A DNA stretch of 64,000 nt, from NCBI GenBank assembly GCA_026874595.1, contig CM049320.1, positions 18,548,988-18,612,987 on the forward strand, in the 5' to 3' direction. Positions 60,418-64,000 of the stretch are shown one piece after another; position 1 is the first letter of the stretch, and each line of letters begins with the position of its first letter. The notes below the pieces were generated by a model. It made no database searches, was not told where the DNA came from, and worked only from the letters and a program-made list of their open reading frames with translations. The position numbers were made by a program, and so were the translations under genes. The stretch is from Sipunculus nudus. Taxonomy: Eukaryota; Annelida; Sipuncula; Golfingiida; Sipunculidae.

Positions 60418-61055
60418 ATAATAATAATAATAATAATAATAATGAATAGTACTTGTATAGCGCTGAACTCCAAGATCAGACTCACAGCGCTTGCATTTTT
60501 AAACATCAGTTACACAATATATAAATATATAAGCACACTCACACACACACACACACACCTACTCACCCACACACACCCGAGATTACATCCATGGTAAATG
60601 ATGCTAATTACAAAATGCCTGCAGAAATAGGTATGTTTTAAGATTTGTCTTAAAAGTATTGATAGTGGGGGATTTTCTAAGTTCAGCTGGAAGGGAATTC
60701 CAGATCTTAGGGGCAATATAACTGAAAGAACGTTCACCGACTTTCGTACGGCACTTAGGCAATATTAGAAGACTTTCGTTAGAAGAGCGTAGGGTGCGCA
60801 CCGGCCGATAAATACATAGTTTTGACGAAAGATATGGTGGCAGTGATCCATCAAAATATCTATAAACAAGGACTGCGAGTTTGTATTGTATCCGATGTTG
60901 AACTGGCAGCCAGTGGAGTTCCTTAAGTAACGGCGTAACATGGTCCCTTTTTCGTTTTTTTTAAGAATAACACGGGCTGCATTATTTTGAAGCATTTGCA
61001 ACCGTGAGATTTGTTCTAACGGTAAACCTACCAAAATTGAATTACAATAATCAAT
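60418..61055 (-). mobile_element. 5'-truncated LINE with ORF2 C-terminus
   Basis: The minus strand reads VGLPLEQISRLQMLQNNAAR, then VILKKNEKGT, TLRSSNESLLILP, VGERSFSYIAPKIWNSLP and NTFKTNLKTYLF. These are the classic last motifs of CR1/L2/Jockey-group ORF2. A frameshift lies near 60900. The 3' UTR has 'agcgctgtgagtctgatc' and 'agcgctatacaag' words, and the tail is (ATT)n at 60418-60442. Truncated at the 5' end near 61055. Confidence 0.9.
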
Positions 61056-63400
61056 TGTGGGCCGCGGCAGGCACTGGACAAGCCATTTACACTACAATAC
61101 CAGTCTCAGTTATCCTTCCTTTTTCTCACAGTTTAGTGTCATATTCCATATCAAACACCATAAACATGTCATTCTAGTGTCCCTACAATTAAATAGTCAT
61201 TTTAACTCCAGGAGGCCTTCCCCAGAACATTTAAACTTGCAGCTGACAATCCCACCTGGTGTTCAGCATCCTTGCATTTAGTCATTGCTAATCAAGAGGT
61301 CAGAGGTTTTAACATTTAGGTTTTTCACGCTTCATTCTATATATTTGTAATATGCTTTCCTACCACAACTGCATTTCCATTCATGTGACGTACATGGAAA
61401 ATTTTATTCACTTAATCTGCAGAAGAAATGTCAAACTTTCTTGTCAAGGCCTATATACCTCCCTGTTGGCGGGAGTAAACGTTATAAATGCCGTAAAGGG
61501 AGTACAGCCTTCACTTTGGTGGATCATTTCCCACAACAAATCACATTTCAGAGTTGTTTTTTTTTTCTTCTAAATATAAAATCTTTACATAAGAATAAAT
61601 TTGACTTTAGACCTGGATGTCAGCTGATCCAAGTTTAGAATGTCCATGGAAGCTTTACCTGATGACATAACTCATTTTTCTAAGGCTAATTACGTTAATA
61701 TGAGACTCATTATCTGTAACAGATATATACCTCCTTCACTTAATATTCAATAAATGTTTTTATCATATAGTATCTTATTCTTGTAATAATAATAAAAATA
61801 TTAAATATTATAATAATAATATTAGTGTTATTATTTTTATTATTATTATTATTTTTATTATTATCAATAATAAATCATAATAATAACTTTAATAATAATA
61901 TGAATATCCTTCATATCAAAACTAATAGAAAGGACAACCCCTAGCAAATTTATATATTTTTTAATGTTTCTTACAGTTATAATCAATTTTATTTTATTTT
62001 TATTTATATTCTAATCTTACGCCAAAAATTTTTAACCACAATTTAACATAAAAACTTAACCAACACAATTGCTTTCTCTTTCAAAAGAAAACACACCCCG
62101 TTGCATTTATCGACTACAACACCTCAATAATTATTTAACTGATCACAATTATACTGCAACATAAACCATTCTTTACATTGTTTTACAGTTACTCTTCTGG
62201 CAATAATTATTATAATAACAATAATAATTTGAATATATAAAAAATTTGCAAGGTTCTTTTTTCATTCATGGTTCATATGAAGTACTATATATAGTGATAT
62301 TTATTTTAAATATACTAGTGGAAACCAAGGCAAGGTGCTGGAAGACATCAATCATATATTTTGCAAAATACTACATTAATAATATAAAATATGGAAGTTT
62401 TTGGTGGGAGGTGCATTATTGCCCTGTTTGAAATAAGGATTTGCATTAAGATGTGAATAGTGATTAATTGGCAGGGATTTGATGACATTTCTAATATTTA
62501 TTGGTCCGGGGGATGGGGCAGTTTAGACTCTTTTTTTTATAAGCCATACAAATTATGAAGCAGTTAAGAAGGGAGCACATTTTTGTAAGTGGACAATATG
62601 TTTTCCTCAGTGTCAGTTGGTCCCAAAAAACATGATATCGTTCAAGTTTGATTGCAGTTTTTTTTTTTTTTTTTACAGTACGAGACCTCACTTGTTACAG
62701 CACTGACACTCAAATATACATGTATAAGCCTATGATGAGCACAAATTTTTTTTGCAAATTAGCAAGATTATGATATACATATATAAATTTAAATCTGCGT
62801 GGCACTATTAAATTGAGTTTTAGAGAGGAGACTGAATTAACAGTTGAGTATTCTTGTATATTCTGTAGTACTAGTTTTAAGGGGAAACTGCACGAATAAG
62901 TGTGTGTATTTTCATGTAAGTTATAGGCTACTGTTATAAATCATGGAACTTTATTTCACTAAAATTGAACATATTTTCAAGTTTTATAAGCTATATGGAA
63001 GACAAGTCTTCTTAGAGATTTAAACTACTTAATCATTTCTGCCCTATACGATCTTATAGTCACAAGTGTCATCTCTGATAGAACTGACCAAATATGATCA
63101 GTTGCAGTAAATAGCCTAGGCTTGACCCTTTTATTTCAATGGGTTTATTGTAGCCTAATTAATTGGGATAATAAAGTTACTGTGGGACATGGCAGTGTCT
63201 TTTATTTTGATACTGATCAATGATACATTGATGCTATTATATAGGTAAACTGTGCTGATTATATGGCTGGCGGTCAAGCTGGGCTGTGCTTCTTGCCTTA
63301 CGGCCCAGTGCGCATGCGTCAGTTGGGGGGCTTTGTTTGCAAACATCGGATGTGTCTATAGGCCTGATGTCTTACAAGGGTCCAGCAGTGGCTCCGTGGG
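61056..63400. other. No gene recognised
   Basis: AT-rich sequence with (ATT)n/(AAT)n tracts at 61785-61900 and a T-run at 62658-62675. Open frames of 60-75 codons have no features. Confidence 0.5.
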
Positions 63401-63404
63401 GGTT

Positions 63405-63505
63405 GCGGCCGAAATGATTGCCGCTCTGCGCTGGCGGCCAAAATGGTCATCTAAGCTCTCTTATTTGAGGCCGGCGGCCGATTACGACGGCGGCCGAAAT
63501 CGCCC
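63405..63505 (+). repeat. Cluster of GGCGGCC words
   Basis: Four or five ggcggcc(g/a)aaat- or ggcggccga-type words in 100 bp, ending immediately before copy D resumes. Related to the ends of the 58646-59967 element; perhaps remnants of further insertions. Confidence 0.5.
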
Positions 63506-63509
63506 CATA

Positions 63510-64000
63510 CCTTCTTATATATCTGACACTTTTTTAGCTGAGATATTTTAGTTATATTGTCCACTGGAATATCTTCAGTTTTCAAACACCATTTACTGGT
63601 GCTCTCTCAGAGTGGACGGAAACGAAGCGTAAAGAGAGTGCATGGAAGCTAGGGCTACATATAAACAAGATACTTTCATGTTTATAAGATTAAAAGTTAT
63701 TTGAGTTGAATATGAATATATGTATACGATATTGTTGAAGAGTGCTATTCACTTTAATATGGAGACATTTTTATCTGATTTTATGTGACTCATGTTATCC
63801 ATACACGTGCCACTTCAGAAATATATTACTGCGACATTTGCGAATCCTTATATTTCGCCCAGGGATCTTTGTAGATATTATTATACATCTAAAATGTAAG
63901 GTACTGTTCCCTAAGAAAATATATTTTATTGATAAAATTAAAATATTACATGTTTAAATTGATATAGGATTACGTTAAAATTAATAATATTTATTACATG
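63510..64000 (+). repeat. Segmental duplication, copy D (right part, runs off the window)
   Basis: 'ttatatatctgacacttttttagctgagatatt' and what follows match C from 52665 and B from 47965, including 'agagtgcatggaagctagggctacat'. Continues past the window end. Confidence 0.85.

Overview
This is a eukaryotic, AT-rich and gene-poor window. It carries one recognisable host gene and a very large load of transposable elements, minisatellites and segmental duplications. There are no bacterial-style operons, CRISPR arrays or rRNA genes, and the only tRNA-like sequences are SINE heads. A lophotrochozoan, probably a mollusc such as a bivalve, is my best guess. It rests on long introns, a metazoan Golgi gene, short elements with internal tandem repeats and (GACGGA)n or (GTCC)n tracts, tRNA-derived SINEs and (ATT)n-tailed LINE ends. 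This is inference and not proof.

1-12,990: the 5' part of a GOLIM4/GPP130-like Golgi membrane protein gene on the minus strand. Five exons (12584-12791, 11922-11996, 6611-6660, 5350-5403, 138-288) join in phase through GT-AG introns. They give 179 residues: a short cytosolic tail, one signal-anchor helix and a lumenal coiled coil. The gene runs off the left edge. Its introns hold a 22-bp minisatellite that overlaps a splice acceptor, a 1.15-kb element with palindromic tandem repeats, a pogo/Tigger-like MITE, a SINE with target-site duplication, a LINE 3' end, a large composite repeat and a hAT transposase scrap.

12,990-31,260: a decayed non-LTR retrotransposon lies just upstream of the gene on the same strand. 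Further right are a broken MULE/ZSWIM-type transposase pseudogene (18.0-19.8 kb), a CpG-rich inverted-repeat element (20.5-21.2 kb), a hairpin-headed repeat whose sister lies inverted at 1.1-2.0 kb, and long stretches where I see no gene.

31,290-64,000: a nested array of diverged segmental duplications, called A (31.3-39.8 kb), B (40.6-49.0), C (49.0-53.5) and D (54.1-57.75, resuming at 63.5). The copies differ by datable insertions. A hAT MITE is present in A with a clean empty site in B. A SINE is present in D with an empty site in C, and it landed in the 3' target duplication of an older SINE. Copy C carries two adjacent near-perfect hairpins with the same loop. A 5.75-kb block of foreign repeats interrupts D. 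Long open frames in this half come from simple repeats and I do not regard them as genes.

The window does not show several genes working together. Its content is one gene in a landscape shaped by transposition, tandem amplification and template-switch-like events.
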